Of a DNA stretch of 64,000 nt, positions 40,362 to 50,738 are shown one piece after another. The position numbers were made by a program, and so were the translations under genes. Positions within the stretch are counted from its first letter, which is position 1. Every line of letters begins with the position of its first letter. The DNA is from Lentilactobacillus curieae (GTDB taxonomy: Bacteria > Bacillota > Bacilli > Lactobacillales > Lactobacillaceae): NCBI RefSeq assembly GCF_000785105.2, contig NZ_CP018906.1, positions 1,612,001 through 1,676,000 of the forward strand, written 5' to 3'. The notes below the pieces were generated by a model. That model was not told the DNA's origin. It saw only the letters and a list, made by a program, of their open reading frames with translations, and did no database searches.

Positions 40362-40955
40362 CTACTTTTGTTCGTTACTTGACTTCATAATGCCATCAAG
40401 CAAACCATAATCAACGGCTTGTTGCGCTGTTAAGTAATGGTCACGATCAGTGTCTTTATTAATTTGCTCAATTGATTGGCCAGAATTGTCAGCCAAAAGT
40501 TGGTTGATCATCTTACGAGCCTTGAGAATTTCTTCAGCAGCAATTTCAATCTCAGTCTGTTGACCTTGAGCACCACCAAGTGGTTGGTGAATAAGGACTT
40601 GAGAGTGAGGCAATGCAAAACGCTTACCCTTAGTTCCTGATGAAGCCAATACAGAGGCCATTGATGCGGCCATACCCATAACGATTGTTTGAACGTCAGC
40701 TTTGATGAAGTTCATTGTGTCATAGATAGCCATTCCAGATGTGATTACACCACCTGGAGAGTTGATGTAAAGGTAAATATCTTTTTCAGAGTCTTGAGCA
40801 TCTAAGAATAATAGTTGCGCAATGATCGCGTTTGCCATATCATCGTTAATTTCACCCGATAACATGATGATTCTATCCTTTAATAAACGAGAGTAGATAT
40901 CATAGGCGCGTTCTCCGTTTGATGATTGTTCAATAACGGTTGGCACTAAGTTCAT
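40362..40955 (-). CDS. clpP: ClpP, ATP-dependent protease proteolytic subunit
   Basis: 197 residues, standard. Catalytic Ser is in [10 protein letters not shown] (about 98), His in [16 protein letters not shown] (about 123), and Asp in [20 protein letters not shown] (about 172). It forms the barrel that degrades substrates delivered by ClpX/ClpC/ClpE. It starts ATG 40955 with AGGAGG upstream on the minus strand. A CtsR operator sits in its promoter, placing it in the class III heat-shock regulon; ctsR is not in the window. Confidence 0.98.
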   Translation of the reverse strand: MNLVPTVIEQSSNGERAYDIYSRLLKDRIIMLSGEINDDMANAIIAQLLFLDAQDSEKDIYLYINSPGGVITSGMAIYDTMNFIKADVQTIVMGMAASMASVLASSGTKGKRFALPHSQVLIHQPLGGAQGQQTEIEIAAEEILKARKMINQLLADNSGQSIEQINKDTDRDHYLTAQQAVDYGLLDGIMKSSNEQK

Positions 40956-41008
40956 TGAGAATGCCTCCTTTTTTTCTATTGTGATAGATGGCTTCTACCA
41001 AGTTCACG

Positions 41009-41014
41009 ATTATA
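41009..41014 (-). promoter_or_regulatory. clpP -10 element
   Basis: On the minus strand TATAAT, about 54 bases before the clpP start. The T-rich -35 region overlaps the CtsR operator. Confidence 0.6.
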
Positions 41015-41027
41015 AGTTTACTGTATT

Positions 41028-41044
41028 GGTCAAAAAAGGTCAAA
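41028..41044. promoter_or_regulatory. CtsR operator of clpP
   Basis: GGTCAAA AAA GGTCAAA, a perfect heptad direct repeat with 3-base spacer, matching the CtsR consensus. It covers the -35 region of the divergently placed clpP promoter. Confidence 0.93.
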
Positions 41045-41155
41045 TAGTTTGGCTCAAACTTTGATCAATGACTATAAACCAATAGTAGCAAACCTTTATG
41101 ACCGTAATTTTACCACAAAAATGGTATACTCATGGCAATGAATGGAGGTCGAATT

Positions 41156-42061
41156 ATGCAAACTCATCACATTTCTTTACTAACCAAAGACGCAAAACAA
41201 AATATTGATTTTTATACTAGGGTCATGGGATTGCGTTTGATAAAAAATACAGTTAATCAAGAGAACATCAAGGTTCGTCATCTGTTTTACGGTGACTATT
41301 TAGGAACTCCTGGCAGTGTAGTGACTTTCTTTGCGCTGCCTTTATTAGGCCAAAGGACTGACGCTAAGCACTTTTTTAATGGATTCCGGTTATCTATCCC
41401 CGAAGGTAGCGTTGATTTTTGGAAGGAAAGATTGTCATCTGAGGGGCTTAAAGTAACTGAGACGGCAACTGGGTTGATGTTTGATGACCCAGAAGAGATT
41501 CCCGTTGAACTAGTTACTAGTAAGTTGAAATTGGTGGGTTATCAAGTAGTTCCTGAAAATGGTATTCCCGCAGAATTTCAGGTAACCAAGCTTTTGGGAA
41601 CTGATTTGCACATTCCTGATCCCGACAAAACTGCGGATTTTTTTCATGAATGGTTAGGGCTAAATGTAAATGATAATGTTGTTGAATTAGAAGATAACCA
41701 AAGTATTAAACTTTTTAAGACTGAAACAGAGGATAAATCTCGGTTTGGTAGGGGCAGTATCGATCATTTTGCGTTGGCTGTGAAAGATGTGGATGAACTT
41801 GAAATGTTCTACCAGAGAGCAAAAAATCAGCACCAGAACATTGAAGAGTATATTGATCGCGGTTGGTTCAAGAGCTTGTATGTTCGCGACCCGGGAGATA
41901 ATCGAATTGAGTTGGCAACGATGGGGCCGGGCTTTAGCCTCGATGAACCAATTTTAACCATGGGTAGTTCACTTGGGTTGCCACCGGCATTTGAGGGAAA
42001 GCGTCAAGAAATTATGGATTACTATGCAAAGTCGAACGTTAATTTTGCAGATAAAAATTAA
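41156..42061 (+). CDS. Glyoxalase/ring-cleaving dioxygenase family protein (MhqO-like)
   Basis: 301 residues, two vicinal-oxygen-chelate modules. Metal-ligand candidates are in THHISLLTKDAKQNIDFYTRVMGLRL (His near residue 4), DHFALAVKDVDELEMF and the last-module IELATMGPGF. The YRDPGDNRIELAT-like ending (RDPGDNRIELAT) is typical of the MhqO/YkcA group, linked in B. subtilis to quinone stress. ATG 41156 is preferred over 41132 because GGAGGTC lies between them. An extended -10 (TGGTATACT, ending 41130) precedes it. The substrate is unknown. Confidence 0.85.
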   Translation: MQTHHISLLTKDAKQNIDFYTRVMGLRLIKNTVNQENIKVRHLFYGDYLGTPGSVVTFFALPLLGQRTDAKHFFNGFRLSIPEGSVDFWKERLSSEGLKVTETATGLMFDDPEEIPVELVTSKLKLVGYQVVPENGIPAEFQVTKLLGTDLHIPDPDKTADFFHEWLGLNVNDNVVELEDNQSIKLFKTETEDKSRFGRGSIDHFALAVKDVDELEMFYQRAKNQHQNIEEYIDRGWFKSLYVRDPGDNRIELATMGPGFSLDEPILTMGSSLGLPPAFEGKRQEIMDYYAKSNVNFADKN

Positions 42062-42066
42062 TTAGT

Positions 42067-42099
42067 CAAAAAAGGTGCCCATTGATGGACACTTTTTTT
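42067..42099 (+). terminator. Intrinsic terminator after the glyoxalase-family gene
   Basis: GTG-CCAT / ATGG-CAC stem within an A-run and followed by seven T. Confidence 0.75.
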
Positions 42100-42232
42100 G
42101 AGCACATAATAAGGCTGTAGGAACCCTGCTCAAAGCTATGTATAACGCCCTACCAGCGCAAATGATTTTTTTATTTTCGTACGGCATCCGTACGGCATTT
42201 GGTGCTAAAACGTGCCGAAATGTGACGCAGGC

Positions 42233-42265
42233 AAAAAAACAAAACGTTGATTTAACAACGTTTTG
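42233..42265 (-). terminator. Terminator of tRNA-Arg
   Basis: On the minus strand: perfect 10-bp stem CAAAACGTTG / CAACGTTTTG, 6-base loop, then seven T. It lies about 30 bases after the tRNA 3' end. Confidence 0.88.
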
Positions 42266-42295
42266 CAATGATTTACTATCTATGAAAACCTATGA

Positions 42296-42367
42296 TGCGC
42301 CCGGAGGGAATCGAACCCCCATTTCAAGAACCGGAATCTTACGTGCGATCCATTACACTACGGGCGC
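42296..42367 (-). tRNA. tRNA-Arg, anticodon CCG
   Basis: The reverse complement folds fully. Acceptor stem GCGCCCG/CGGGCGC, D stem GTGT/GCAC, anticodon stem TAAGA/TCTTG with loop TTCCGGT (anticodon CCG, reads CGG), T stem GGGGG/CCCTC with TTCGATT loop, discriminator A. CCA is not encoded. It has its own promoter and terminator, so it is a single-gene unit between the glyoxalase-family gene and gap. Confidence 0.95.
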
Positions 42368-42381
42368 AACTACAACTTAAT

Positions 42382-42410
42382 AATATACAGAAATTTCAAT
42401 GATTCTTCAA
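42382..42410 (-). promoter_or_regulatory. tRNA-Arg promoter
   Basis: On the minus strand -35 TTGAAG (42405-42410), 17 bases, -10 TATATT (42382-42387), about 15 bases upstream of the mature tRNA 5' end. Confidence 0.8.
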
Positions 42411-42457
42411 GTGCTAAAAGCAAAAAAGGTTGAAAACGGTTACTCAAACGTAAGTTA

Positions 42458-42485
42458 TTGCATTCCACCAAACGTCTGATATACT
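42458..42485 (+). promoter_or_regulatory. Candidate promoter of the gap operon
   Basis: -35 TTGCAT (42458-42463), 16 bases, -10 TATACT (42480-42485). It would give a leader of about 150 bases containing the operator-like repeats. A second, weaker promoter (CTGACT-17-TACGAT, 42543-42571) overlaps those repeats. Confidence 0.6.
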
Positions 42486-42550
42486 TGTGGTTGGAATTAA
42501 ATGTGTAGGACTTCTTCATTGAATTTTTTTCACAAAGAGGTGCTGACTTT

Positions 42551-42604
42551 GTTCTGATTTAGTGGTACGATTAGTTCTGTACAGTGGTACGAGTTATCGT
42601 ACTA
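42551..42604 (+). promoter_or_regulatory. CggR-like tandem operator upstream of gap
   Basis: AGTGGTACGA occurs at 42561-42570 and 42583-42592, 22 bases apart (two helical turns). Each is followed 8-10 bases later by GTAC, giving GTGGTAC-N-GTAC twice. GTTCTG also repeats at 42551 and 42574. This parallels the double CGGGAC-N6-TGTC architecture of the B. subtilis CggR operator, also placed between promoter and gene. Confidence 0.6.
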
Positions 42605-42645
42605 TTTTAAATTTTTCTTGATTTCCTAAAGGAGGAAAATACAGT

Positions 42646-43656
42646 ATGACTGTAAAGATTGGTATTAATGGTTTTGGCCGTATTGGTCGTTTGGCATTCA
42701 AACGTATTCACGAATTGCACTCTGACGAAATTGAAGTTGTTGCAATTAATGATTTAACTACACCTGACATGTTGGCATACCTTTTGAAGTATGACTCAAC
42801 TCATGGTCGTTTTAACGGTGAAGTTTCATCAACTGACAAGGGTATTGTTGTTGATGGTAAGGAAATCCCTGTTTACGCCGAAAGAAACGCAGCTGACTTG
42901 AAGTGGGTTGCTAACGATGGTGTTGACTACGTTCTTGAATGTACTGGTTTTTACACTTCAAAGGAAAAGTCACAAGCACATATCGATGCTGGTGCAAAGC
43001 GTGTCTTGATCTCAGCTCCTGCTGGTCCTATCAAGACTGTTGTTCCTGGTGTTAACTTGGACGTATTGAACTCAGACGATGTTATCGTTTCAGCTGGTTC
43101 ATGTACTACAAACTGTTTAGCACCTATGGCTTACTTCTTGAACCAAGAATTTGGTCTTGAAGTTGGTACCATGACTACTGTTCATGCATTCACTGCTTCA
43201 CAACAAATCCTTGATGGTCCTAAGTCAAAGAAGAAGCGTGTTAACAGAACTGCTAGTGCAAACACTATTCCTCATTCAACTGGTGCAGCCAAGGCTATTG
43301 GCTTGGTTATCCCAGAACTTGACGGTAAACTTCAAGGACACGCACAACGTGTTGGTGTTGTAGATGGTTCATTGACTGAATTGACTACTATCCTTAACAA
43401 GAAAGTTACTGCTGAAGAAGTTAACGAAGCAATCAAGAAGCACACTGTTGATAACGAAGCATTTGGTTGGAACGAAGACGAAATCGTATCATCTGATATT
43501 ATTGATGATGACCACGGTTCAGTATTTGACCCAACTCAAACTGAAGTTACCACTGCCGGTGACAAGCAATTAGTTAAGACTGTTGCTTGGTACGACAACG
43601 AATGGGGCTTCACTTGCAACATGGTTCGTACTTTATTGAAGTTTGCTACTCTTTAA
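42646..43656 (+). CDS. gap: Glyceraldehyde-3-phosphate dehydrogenase
   Basis: 336 residues. The NAD-binding start is [16 protein letters not shown], the catalytic Cys is in [14 protein letters not shown] (about 152-165), and WYDNEWGF is near the end. It oxidises GAP to 1,3-bisphosphoglycerate in glycolysis. Codons are strongly biased to GTT/GGT/AAG, as in a highly expressed gene. AAAGGAGG lies before the ATG. A hairpin follows before pgk. Confidence 0.98.
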   Translation: MTVKIGINGFGRIGRLAFKRIHELHSDEIEVVAINDLTTPDMLAYLLKYDSTHGRFNGEVSSTDKGIVVDGKEIPVYAERNAADLKWVANDGVDYVLECTGFYTSKEKSQAHIDAGAKRVLISAPAGPIKTVVPGVNLDVLNSDDVIVSAGSCTTNCLAPMAYFLNQEFGLEVGTMTTVHAFTASQQILDGPKSKKKRVNRTASANTIPHSTGAAKAIGLVIPELDGKLQGHAQRVGVVDGSLTELTTILNKKVTAEEVNEAIKKHTVDNEAFGWNEDEIVSSDIIDDDHGSVFDPTQTEVTTAGDKQLVKTVAWYDNEWGFTCNMVRTLLKFATL

Positions 43657-43673
43657 TAAGTAGTTTTACAATT

Positions 43674-43703
43674 AACGGAGGAGAGCTTCTTCTCCGTTTT
43701 TTA
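43674..43703 (+). terminator. Intercistronic hairpin/partial terminator between gap and pgk
   Basis: 11-bp stem AACGGAGGAGA / TTCTCTCCGTT-like pairing (AACGGAG with CTCCGTT plus four inner pairs), 3-base loop, then T-rich sequence. It may set a higher gap than pgk mRNA level. Confidence 0.75.
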
Positions 43704-43746
43704 TTACCTACACAAAATAAATTTAAAAACATAGGAGGTTACTCAA

Positions 43747-44961
43747 TTGGCAAAACTTACAGTTTCTGACCTTGATCTCGAGGGCAAAAAAGTTTTAATG
43801 CGGGTTGATTTTAACGTTCCAATTAAAGACGGTGTTATCGGCGATGACAACCGTATTCAAGCTGCATTACCAACAATTAACTTTGTATTAGACCACGGTG
43901 GAAAGGCAGTATTGTTCTCTCACCTTGGCAGAATTAAAAAAGAAGATGACAAGAAGGATCTTTCAATGCGTCCAGTTGCTGAAAGACTTTCAAACTTGTT
44001 AAACAAGCCAGTTATCTTTGTACCTGTTACTGAAGGTGCTCAACTTGAAGAAGCGATTGACAAAATGGACAACGGTAGTGTTCTCTTATTTGAAAACACC
44101 CGTTATGAAGATGTTGTTAACGGCGAATACGTTAAGCGCGAATCAGGTAACGATGCAAAGCTTGGCGAATACTGGGCTTCATTAGGTGACGAATTTGTCA
44201 ACGATGCATTTGGTACTGCTCATAGATCTCATGCATCAAATGCCGGTATTGCTGAAGCAATGCATAAAGATGGCAAACCAGTTGCTGCTGGTTTCTTAAT
44301 GGAAAAAGAAATCCAATTCTTGGGTGAAGCAGTTAACAGTCCGAAACGTCCATTTGTTGCCATTTTAGGTGGTGCCAAAGTTTCTGATAAGATTGGTGTT
44401 ATCGACAACTTGCTCGATAAAGCTGATAAGATCATTATCGGTGGTGGAATGACTTATACATTCTATGCTGCTAAGGGTATTAAGATTGGTAACTCACTTG
44501 TTGAAGAAGACAAGATTGACGTTGCTAAGAGCATTCTTGAAAAGGGTGGCGACAAAATCGTGCTACCTTCTGACAACGTTGTTGCTGAAAGTTTCAGTAA
44601 CGATGCCAACCACAAAGTCGTTGAAGGCGACATTGACGATGGTTGGATGGCATTGGACATTGGTCCTAAGTCAGTTGAAGAATTTGAAGCTGTTCTTAAA
44701 GATGCAAAGACTGTTGTTTGGAATGGACCTATGGGTGTGTTCGAAATGGAAAACTTTGCTAAAGGAACCCTTGAAGTTGGCCAATTCCTTGGTGGTTTAA
44801 CTGAAGCTACTACAATTGTTGGTGGTGGTGATTCAACCGCTGCTGTTAAGCAATTAGGTGTTTCTGACAAGCTTACCCACATTTCAACTGGTGGTGGAGC
44901 TTCACTTGAATACCTTGAAGGTAAAACCCTTCCAGGAATTGCTGCAATCGACAACAAATAA
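43747..44961 (+). CDS. pgk: Phosphoglycerate kinase
   Basis: 404 residues. The N-terminal [14 protein letters not shown] and LFSHLGRI motifs bind 3-phosphoglycerate; GGGDSTAAV (about 358) and the [14 protein letters not shown] end bind nucleotide. TTG start at 43747 after AGGAGG. It makes ATP from 1,3-bisphosphoglycerate. It is the second gene of the glycolytic cluster. Confidence 0.98.
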   Translation: MAKLTVSDLDLEGKKVLMRVDFNVPIKDGVIGDDNRIQAALPTINFVLDHGGKAVLFSHLGRIKKEDDKKDLSMRPVAERLSNLLNKPVIFVPVTEGAQLEEAIDKMDNGSVLLFENTRYEDVVNGEYVKRESGNDAKLGEYWASLGDEFVNDAFGTAHRSHASNAGIAEAMHKDGKPVAAGFLMEKEIQFLGEAVNSPKRPFVAILGGAKVSDKIGVIDNLLDKADKIIIGGGMTYTFYAAKGIKIGNSLVEEDKIDVAKSILEKGGDKIVLPSDNVVAESFSNDANHKVVEGDIDDGWMALDIGPKSVEEFEAVLKDAKTVVWNGPMGVFEMENFAKGTLEVGQFLGGLTEATTIVGGGDSTAAVKQLGVSDKLTHISTGGGASLEYLEGKTLPGIAAIDNK

Positions 44962-44969
44962 TCATTGAA

Positions 44970-44998
44970 AAGTCTGGCATTTGCTAGGCTTTTTTATT
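44970..44998 (+). terminator. Weak terminator after pgk
   Basis: GTCTGGC / GCTAGGC stem relying on G-U pairs with a 4-base loop, then six T. Confidence 0.6.
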
Positions 44999-45091
44999 TT
45001 GCATTTTAAATTGGTATATGTTTATTTGTGGCTTTGATGGCGGATATTCGGTACAATAGTACTAACTAATGTATAAGGGACTGATCAAGTA

Positions 45092-45850
45092 ATGAGAACT
45101 CCATTTATCGCAGGAAATTGGAAGATGAATCTTTCCGTTAAGGAGGCAGTTGATTTCTTGAATCAATTGGCTGGCAAGCTACCAGATCCATCAAAAACAG
45201 AAACGGCCATTGCGGCATCACCGTTATTTTTAGAGAGTATGGTTGAAAATAGTGGGGATTTACCACTAATTATTGCCGCTGAAAATTGTTTTTACGAAGA
45301 TTCTGGTGCTTATACAGGTGAAACCAGCCCGTTAGCACTTGCTGAGATGGGGGTAACTCATGTTATCATCGGCCATTCAGAACGTCGTAAGTATTTCAAA
45401 GAAACTGATGATATCATCAACAAAAAGGTTCAAGCAGCATTTAGAAACGGTTTAACTCCAATTATTTGTTGCGATGAAACTATGAGTCGCCGAGAATCAC
45501 CTGATCGAATCTCATGGGTGGTTAGCCAAGTAACCAATGCTTTGAAGGGAATTTCCGACGAACAAGCACGGACTATTATCGTCGCTTACGAACCTAGTTG
45601 GGCGATTGGTAGTGGAAAGACTGCTAGTGCATCTGAAGCCGAAGAAGGATGTTATTTAATTAGACAAACCATTGCTGACTTATACTCAGATGAGATTGCC
45701 AACGAAGTAAGAGTTTTATATGGCGGTAGCGTGAATGATAGCAACTCTGCCGAAATTTTATCTCAAAACGATATTGATGGAGTTTTAGCTGGTGGAGCAA
45801 GTCTTAAGCCAGATTCATTTTTAAAATTAGCTAACTTCCTTGAAAAATAG
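45092..45850 (+). CDS. tpiA: Triosephosphate isomerase
   Basis: 252 residues. FIAGNWKMN at the start, catalytic His in IIGHSERR (about 94), catalytic Glu in [13 protein letters not shown] (about 168), and phosphate-binding YGGSVN. It interconverts DHAP and GAP. SD AAGGGA is weak. It follows pgk after a hairpin. Confidence 0.98.
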   Translation: MRTPFIAGNWKMNLSVKEAVDFLNQLAGKLPDPSKTETAIAASPLFLESMVENSGDLPLIIAAENCFYEDSGAYTGETSPLALAEMGVTHVIIGHSERRKYFKETDDIINKKVQAAFRNGLTPIICCDETMSRRESPDRISWVVSQVTNALKGISDEQARTIIVAYEPSWAIGSGKTASASEAEEGCYLIRQTIADLYSDEIANEVRVLYGGSVNDSNSAEILSQNDIDGVLAGGASLKPDSFLKLANFLEK

Positions 45851-45909
45851 TCCGCTAGTTGAGTATTTTATATTGAAAGTTTACTGAAAAACAAATAGAA
45901 TTGAATTGA

Positions 45910-47274
<1,365 letters not shown>

Positions 47275-47283
47275 AACTGAAAG

Positions 47284-47308
47284 AGTCGTCTTTTGACGGC
47301 TTTTTTTA
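47284..47308 (+). terminator. Intrinsic terminator of eno
   Basis: GTCGTC / GACGGC stem with 4-T loop, then seven T. Confidence 0.85.
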
Positions 47309-47374
47309 TTTTAAAAAGAAAAGTGACCTTCGTTTGCGTATTTAATAATGAATACACAAATGGAGGTTTTTTTA

Positions 47375-49045
47375 GTGAAAAATTTTGTTTTATTATCAGT
47401 AGGGTTAATGTCAATGTCAGTGGTTATGAGTGGTGTTAGACCAGTGCTAGCTGATACAACATATCCCGCAGAGGTTGTTAGTTCCTCAGAGAAGCTTGCT
47501 TTTCAGTGGGAAACGCATGTGTTTGCTTACAATACTGATGGTTCTAAAGAAGAACTCGAGGTGAAATCAATAGATGCTGAAAAGCGAGTAAGAATTGGTG
47601 ATGTTGAGAAGCCTACCCCAGTTCTTGGATATCAATTACTCAGTACAGACCCAGTTAAGGTATTAAAACGAGAGGGTGATTTTGCTAAAGCGAGACGTGA
47701 CGTTGCCTATAAAAAAGCTTTGGTAACTTTAAAATTTGTAGACAATTCTGGAAATGAAATTGTTAAACCACTTGTTTTAGATAGAGGCACAGTGAATGGC
47801 CGAATTGTGTTACCAGAGATAGCCAAAATTTCTGGATATACTTTGAGTAATGAGGCTGAATTGCCAACCAAAATTACAAAGACGGATATGAAATTAACAT
47901 TGGTATACTCAAAGGATAAATCAGAATCCAAACCTGAGGTAGAATTGCCAAAAGAGGAAGTAAAGCCAGACGTTGAAGATCATAATAAAGAAAATCCAGC
48001 GGCGGATGTAGATGAACCCAAGGTTAAGGATGAAGGTTCTCAAGCGGGAGACGACGTTCAAACTAAGGAAGAAGGTACTGGAACTGACTTGAAGCCAGAT
48101 ACCAAGGAAGAAGGTACTGGAACTGACTTGAAGCCAGATACCAAGGAAGAGGGTACTGGAACTGACTTGAAGCCAGATACCAAGGAAGAGGGTACTGGAA
48201 CTGACTTGAAGCCAGATACCAAGGAAGAGGGTACTGGAGTAGACTTGAAGCCAGATACCAAGGAAGAGGGTACTGGAGCAGACTTAAAACCCGACACCAA
48301 GGAAGAAGGTACAGATGCGGAATTGCTACCAGAATCTAAGGATGAAGGTACTCAAATCGGAAGTAACAAAGAAAGCAAGGATTCAGAAAGTCAAACTGAA
48401 TCAGAAAAAAATGTGGTAACTAAGGATAATAGTTCGCAAACTGATTTGGTTAACTCAAATATTGTTACGAATGTAAAAAACGATTATCCATATCAAATTA
48501 TCGGTAAAACTACTGGTGGCCAGACTTTGTTTACTGAAACAATCAATCAAAATAATCAAACAAAGTTGCTGAATACCGATATCAAAGGCTACCACGTTGT
48601 CGGTAGTGAACTTGTAAATGGCAACCTAACTTTATTTTTTGCACCTAAAAGCGTGTTTGTAATCGTTACTTCCATTGACGAAAAGGGAAGCATTTTACGA
48701 CAAGATAAAAGCAGCATGGTGTTTGGAGACAGATTTAAATATGTTCCAGCTAATATTTTGGGTTACAGAGTATTAGATGCTGAAATTGACAAGATTATTG
48801 ATGAGCAAGGAATCATTGAGTATACAGTTCATTATCAAAGTAAAAATACTCGTCAATCTAAAAAGGCAACTAAAAAGCAAAGTAGTAAAAGAGTTGTAAA
48901 AGCGAATAGACATAAAAAAGGCAAACCAAAATCTACTAGTCATAAACGAGCAGTGAAGAAAAATCGTAGCAAAAAAATCACTAAGAATAAATTAATTAAA
49001 AAGGGTGGCCATCATCGAGTTCGTTCTGTACACCGCCACAAGTAG
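47375..49045 (+). CDS. Secreted MucBP-like repeat protein with acidic 13-residue repeats and a cationic tail
   Basis: 556 residues from GTG 47375, which has GGAGG upstream; the frame from 47348 puts its ATGs before the SD. The signal peptide is about 1-26 (MKNFVLLSVGLMSMS..., cleavage after VLA). MucBP-like beta domains are at about 115-180 (LKFVDNSGNEIVKPLVLDRG...LTLVYSK) and about 365-490 (VTSIDEKGSILRQDKS...YTVHYQ). Between them are acidic repeats of period 13 (KEEGTGTDLKPDT), six near-perfect copies within about ten degenerate ones. The last about 68 residues are rich in Lys, Arg and His (KKATKKQSSKR...RVRSVHRHK). No LPXTG or GW module is seen, so attachment is probably electrostatic. It may be an adhesin; the target is unknown. 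Confidence 0.85.
   Translation: MKNFVLLSVGLMSMSVVMSGVRPVLADTTYPAEVVSSSEKLAFQWETHVFAYNTDGSKEELEVKSIDAEKRVRIGDVEKPTPVLGYQLLSTDPVKVLKREGDFAKARRDVAYKKALVTLKFVDNSGNEIVKPLVLDRGTVNGRIVLPEIAKISGYTLSNEAELPTKITKTDMKLTLVYSKDKSESKPEVELPKEEVKPDVEDHNKENPAADVDEPKVKDEGSQAGDDVQTKEEGTGTDLKPDTKEEGTGTDLKPDTKEEGTGTDLKPDTKEEGTGTDLKPDTKEEGTGVDLKPDTKEEGTGADLKPDTKEEGTDAELLPESKDEGTQIGSNKESKDSESQTESEKNVVTKDNSSQTDLVNSNIVTNVKNDYPYQIIGKTTGGQTLFTETINQNNQTKLLNTDIKGYHVVGSELVNGNLTLFFAPKSVFVIVTSIDEKGSILRQDKSSMVFGDRFKYVPANILGYRVLDAEIDKIIDEQGIIEYTVHYQSKNTRQSKKATKKQSSKRVVKANRHKKGKPKSTSHKRAVKKNRSKKITKNKLIKKGGHHRVRSVHRHK
48062..48295 (+). repeat. 39-base in-frame tandem repeat, six units
   Basis: Units at 48062, 48101, 48140, 48179, 48218 and 48257, each encoding TKEEGTGTDLKPD or a close variant. 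A degenerate seventh follows at 48296. Near identity at synonymous positions points to recent expansion, and the copy number is likely to vary among strains. Confidence 0.95.
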
Positions 49046-49126
49046 TCGGAAATCTTCAGTTTTAGGTAATTTAGTTCAAGACCTGTGATAATATAGTTTA
49101 GTAGACTATTTAAAGGGATGAATTAA

Positions 49127-50659
49127 GTGCAAATTCGTGGCAGTTATAAAAAGAGTCAATTAAAAATGATTGGCAGTGGAATACTAATTGGAATCGCTGC
49201 AGGAACAGTTGTTGCCAGTTTTCGGTATTTGATTGAGCATTTGACATCTCTGTTTATCTGGATTTTTGCTCAGGGAAAGACAGATTTTTTGTGGTTTGGA
49301 CTTGGACTAATAATGTTGATTGCTATCTGTTTAGTAAATGGGTGGTTTTTAAAAACTAATCCTGAAATCAAGGGTTCTGGGATTCCCCAAGTTGAGGGTC
49401 AGCTAATTGGACTATTTGATTATGCTTTTTGGCCAGCGTTGTGGCGAAAATTTGTTGGTGGCGTCTTGGCAATTGGTAGTGGCCTTTTCCTAGGTAGAGA
49501 AGGCCCATCGATTCAATTAGGATCTACGATTGGTCAGGGAATTTCTAAATTGACAAAACAGGTCGGTACAGATCGTAACGTCTTAATTTCAAGCGGTGCC
49601 GCCGCTGGCCTGAGTGCAGCGTTTAATGCGCCGATAGCTAGTACAATGTTTGTTTTGGAGGAAGTTTACCATAATTTTTCAACAAACATTTGGATGGTTA
49701 GTTTGACCGCGTCGATTTCATCTGATTGTATCGCTACTTATGTATTTGGGTTGAAACCTGTGCTATTTATGAAGAGCACGTCTTTACCACTAAAATACTT
49801 TGTGTGGATCATACCGTTTGCAATTCTCTTGGGGATTTTTGGTCGAGTATATCAACTAATGACTCTAAATATCAGCAAACTATATTCCCGAATAAAATTT
49901 ATTCCTAAAGAGTTTAGTAGCATATTTTCATTTCTTTTAATTATCCCAATTGCGATGTACCTTCCGCAGCTAATGGGTGGAGGCAGTCGCTTGATACTGT
50001 CCCTTCAATATCTTAAATATCCTGCGGTTATCCTAATTGCCTTCTTCGGCTTAAGGTTGCTACTTTCAGTATTCACTTATGGGAGTGGTTTGCCAGGTGG
50101 AATATTTTTACCCATGTTATGTTTAGGTGCACTTCTTGGAGCAACTTATGGCTCAGTCCTTATTAGTATGGGATTAGTTTCCAAGTTGTATTTTGCGACC
50201 TTTGTAATTATGGGGATGGCTGGCTATTTTGCCTGTGTCAGTAAAGCTCCATTTACGGCAATTTTATTAATTACTGAAATGGTAGGGACTCTTTCACACT
50301 TACTTGGACTTGCATTGGTGTCCTTACTTGCTTATTTAGTGGTTGATATTTTGAATGGAAAACCAATTTATCATTCATTATTATTACAGATGTTGGGTAA
50401 ACGTGAGGAAAGGGAATCTATCACTGCCTTTGAAACCATCCAAACTGTCTTTGTGGGAGCTTTAGCAGATGGTAAGACGGTTAAGCAATTATCCTGGCCA
50501 AGCGGGTCATTGTTAATTAAAATAAAACGTGAAGGCAGGGAAATTGTTCCCTCTGGTGAAACTGGCATTAGGGCCGGTGACATCCTGATTATCAGTGTGA
50601 CTGGGAAGAAACGCCAGCAGATCATTCATCAGGTTCAGACACTCACCAGAGAAAACTAG
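49127..50659 (+). CDS. ClC-family chloride channel/transporter with C-terminal TrkA-C-like domain
   Basis: 510 residues with about ten to twelve membrane helices. The selectivity motifs are GSGIPQVEG (about 83), GREGPSIQLG (about 124, carrying the gating Glu) and GSGLPGGIFLP (about 322). A TrkA-C-like RCK domain occupies about 435-505 (GALADGKTVKQLSWPSGSLLIKIKREGREIVPSGETGIRAGDILIISV). This architecture is usual in lactobacillar ClcA. GTG start 49127. Likely Cl-/H+ exchange; substrate inferred. Confidence 0.93.
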   Translation: MQIRGSYKKSQLKMIGSGILIGIAAGTVVASFRYLIEHLTSLFIWIFAQGKTDFLWFGLGLIMLIAICLVNGWFLKTNPEIKGSGIPQVEGQLIGLFDYAFWPALWRKFVGGVLAIGSGLFLGREGPSIQLGSTIGQGISKLTKQVGTDRNVLISSGAAAGLSAAFNAPIASTMFVLEEVYHNFSTNIWMVSLTASISSDCIATYVFGLKPVLFMKSTSLPLKYFVWIIPFAILLGIFGRVYQLMTLNISKLYSRIKFIPKEFSSIFSFLLIIPIAMYLPQLMGGGSRLILSLQYLKYPAVILIAFFGLRLLLSVFTYGSGLPGGIFLPMLCLGALLGATYGSVLISMGLVSKLYFATFVIMGMAGYFACVSKAPFTAILLITEMVGTLSHLLGLALVSLLAYLVVDILNGKPIYHSLLLQMLGKREERESITAFETIQTVFVGALADGKTVKQLSWPSGSLLIKIKREGREIVPSGETGIRAGDILIISVTGKKRQQIIHQVQTLTREN

Positions 50660-50738
50660 GTTTTGCTAGCAAATTTTTCTGGTTTATGATAATGTAGTAT
50701 GAGTAATGTAAGCCGAACGATCGGTAGGAGGCTATCAC

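Noticed and set aside
42138-42380. 80-codon plus-strand frame across the tRNA-Arg region
   Set aside because: It runs through the antisense of a well-folded tRNA and its terminator; the apparent protein (PGGNRTPISRTG) is a known false call from tRNA sequence.
44463-44957. Long minus-strand open frame (164 codons) inside pgk
   Set aside because: It is a shadow of a codon-biased, highly expressed gene; no SD or recognisable product.
48062-48295. Regular repeats that could suggest a CRISPR array
   Set aside because: Units are directly adjacent without spacers, in frame, and encode an acidic protein repeat.
48058-48300. Minus-strand open frame of 80 codons across the surface-protein repeat (repeating SGFKSVPVPSSLV)
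   Set aside because: It is the mirror of the 39-base coding repeat, whose unit lacks stop codons in that frame; no SD or promoter.
50710-50725. CCGAACGATCGG as a second LexA box before secG
   Set aside because: The right half does not match GTTCG and secG has no SOS role; it is a chance short palindrome.
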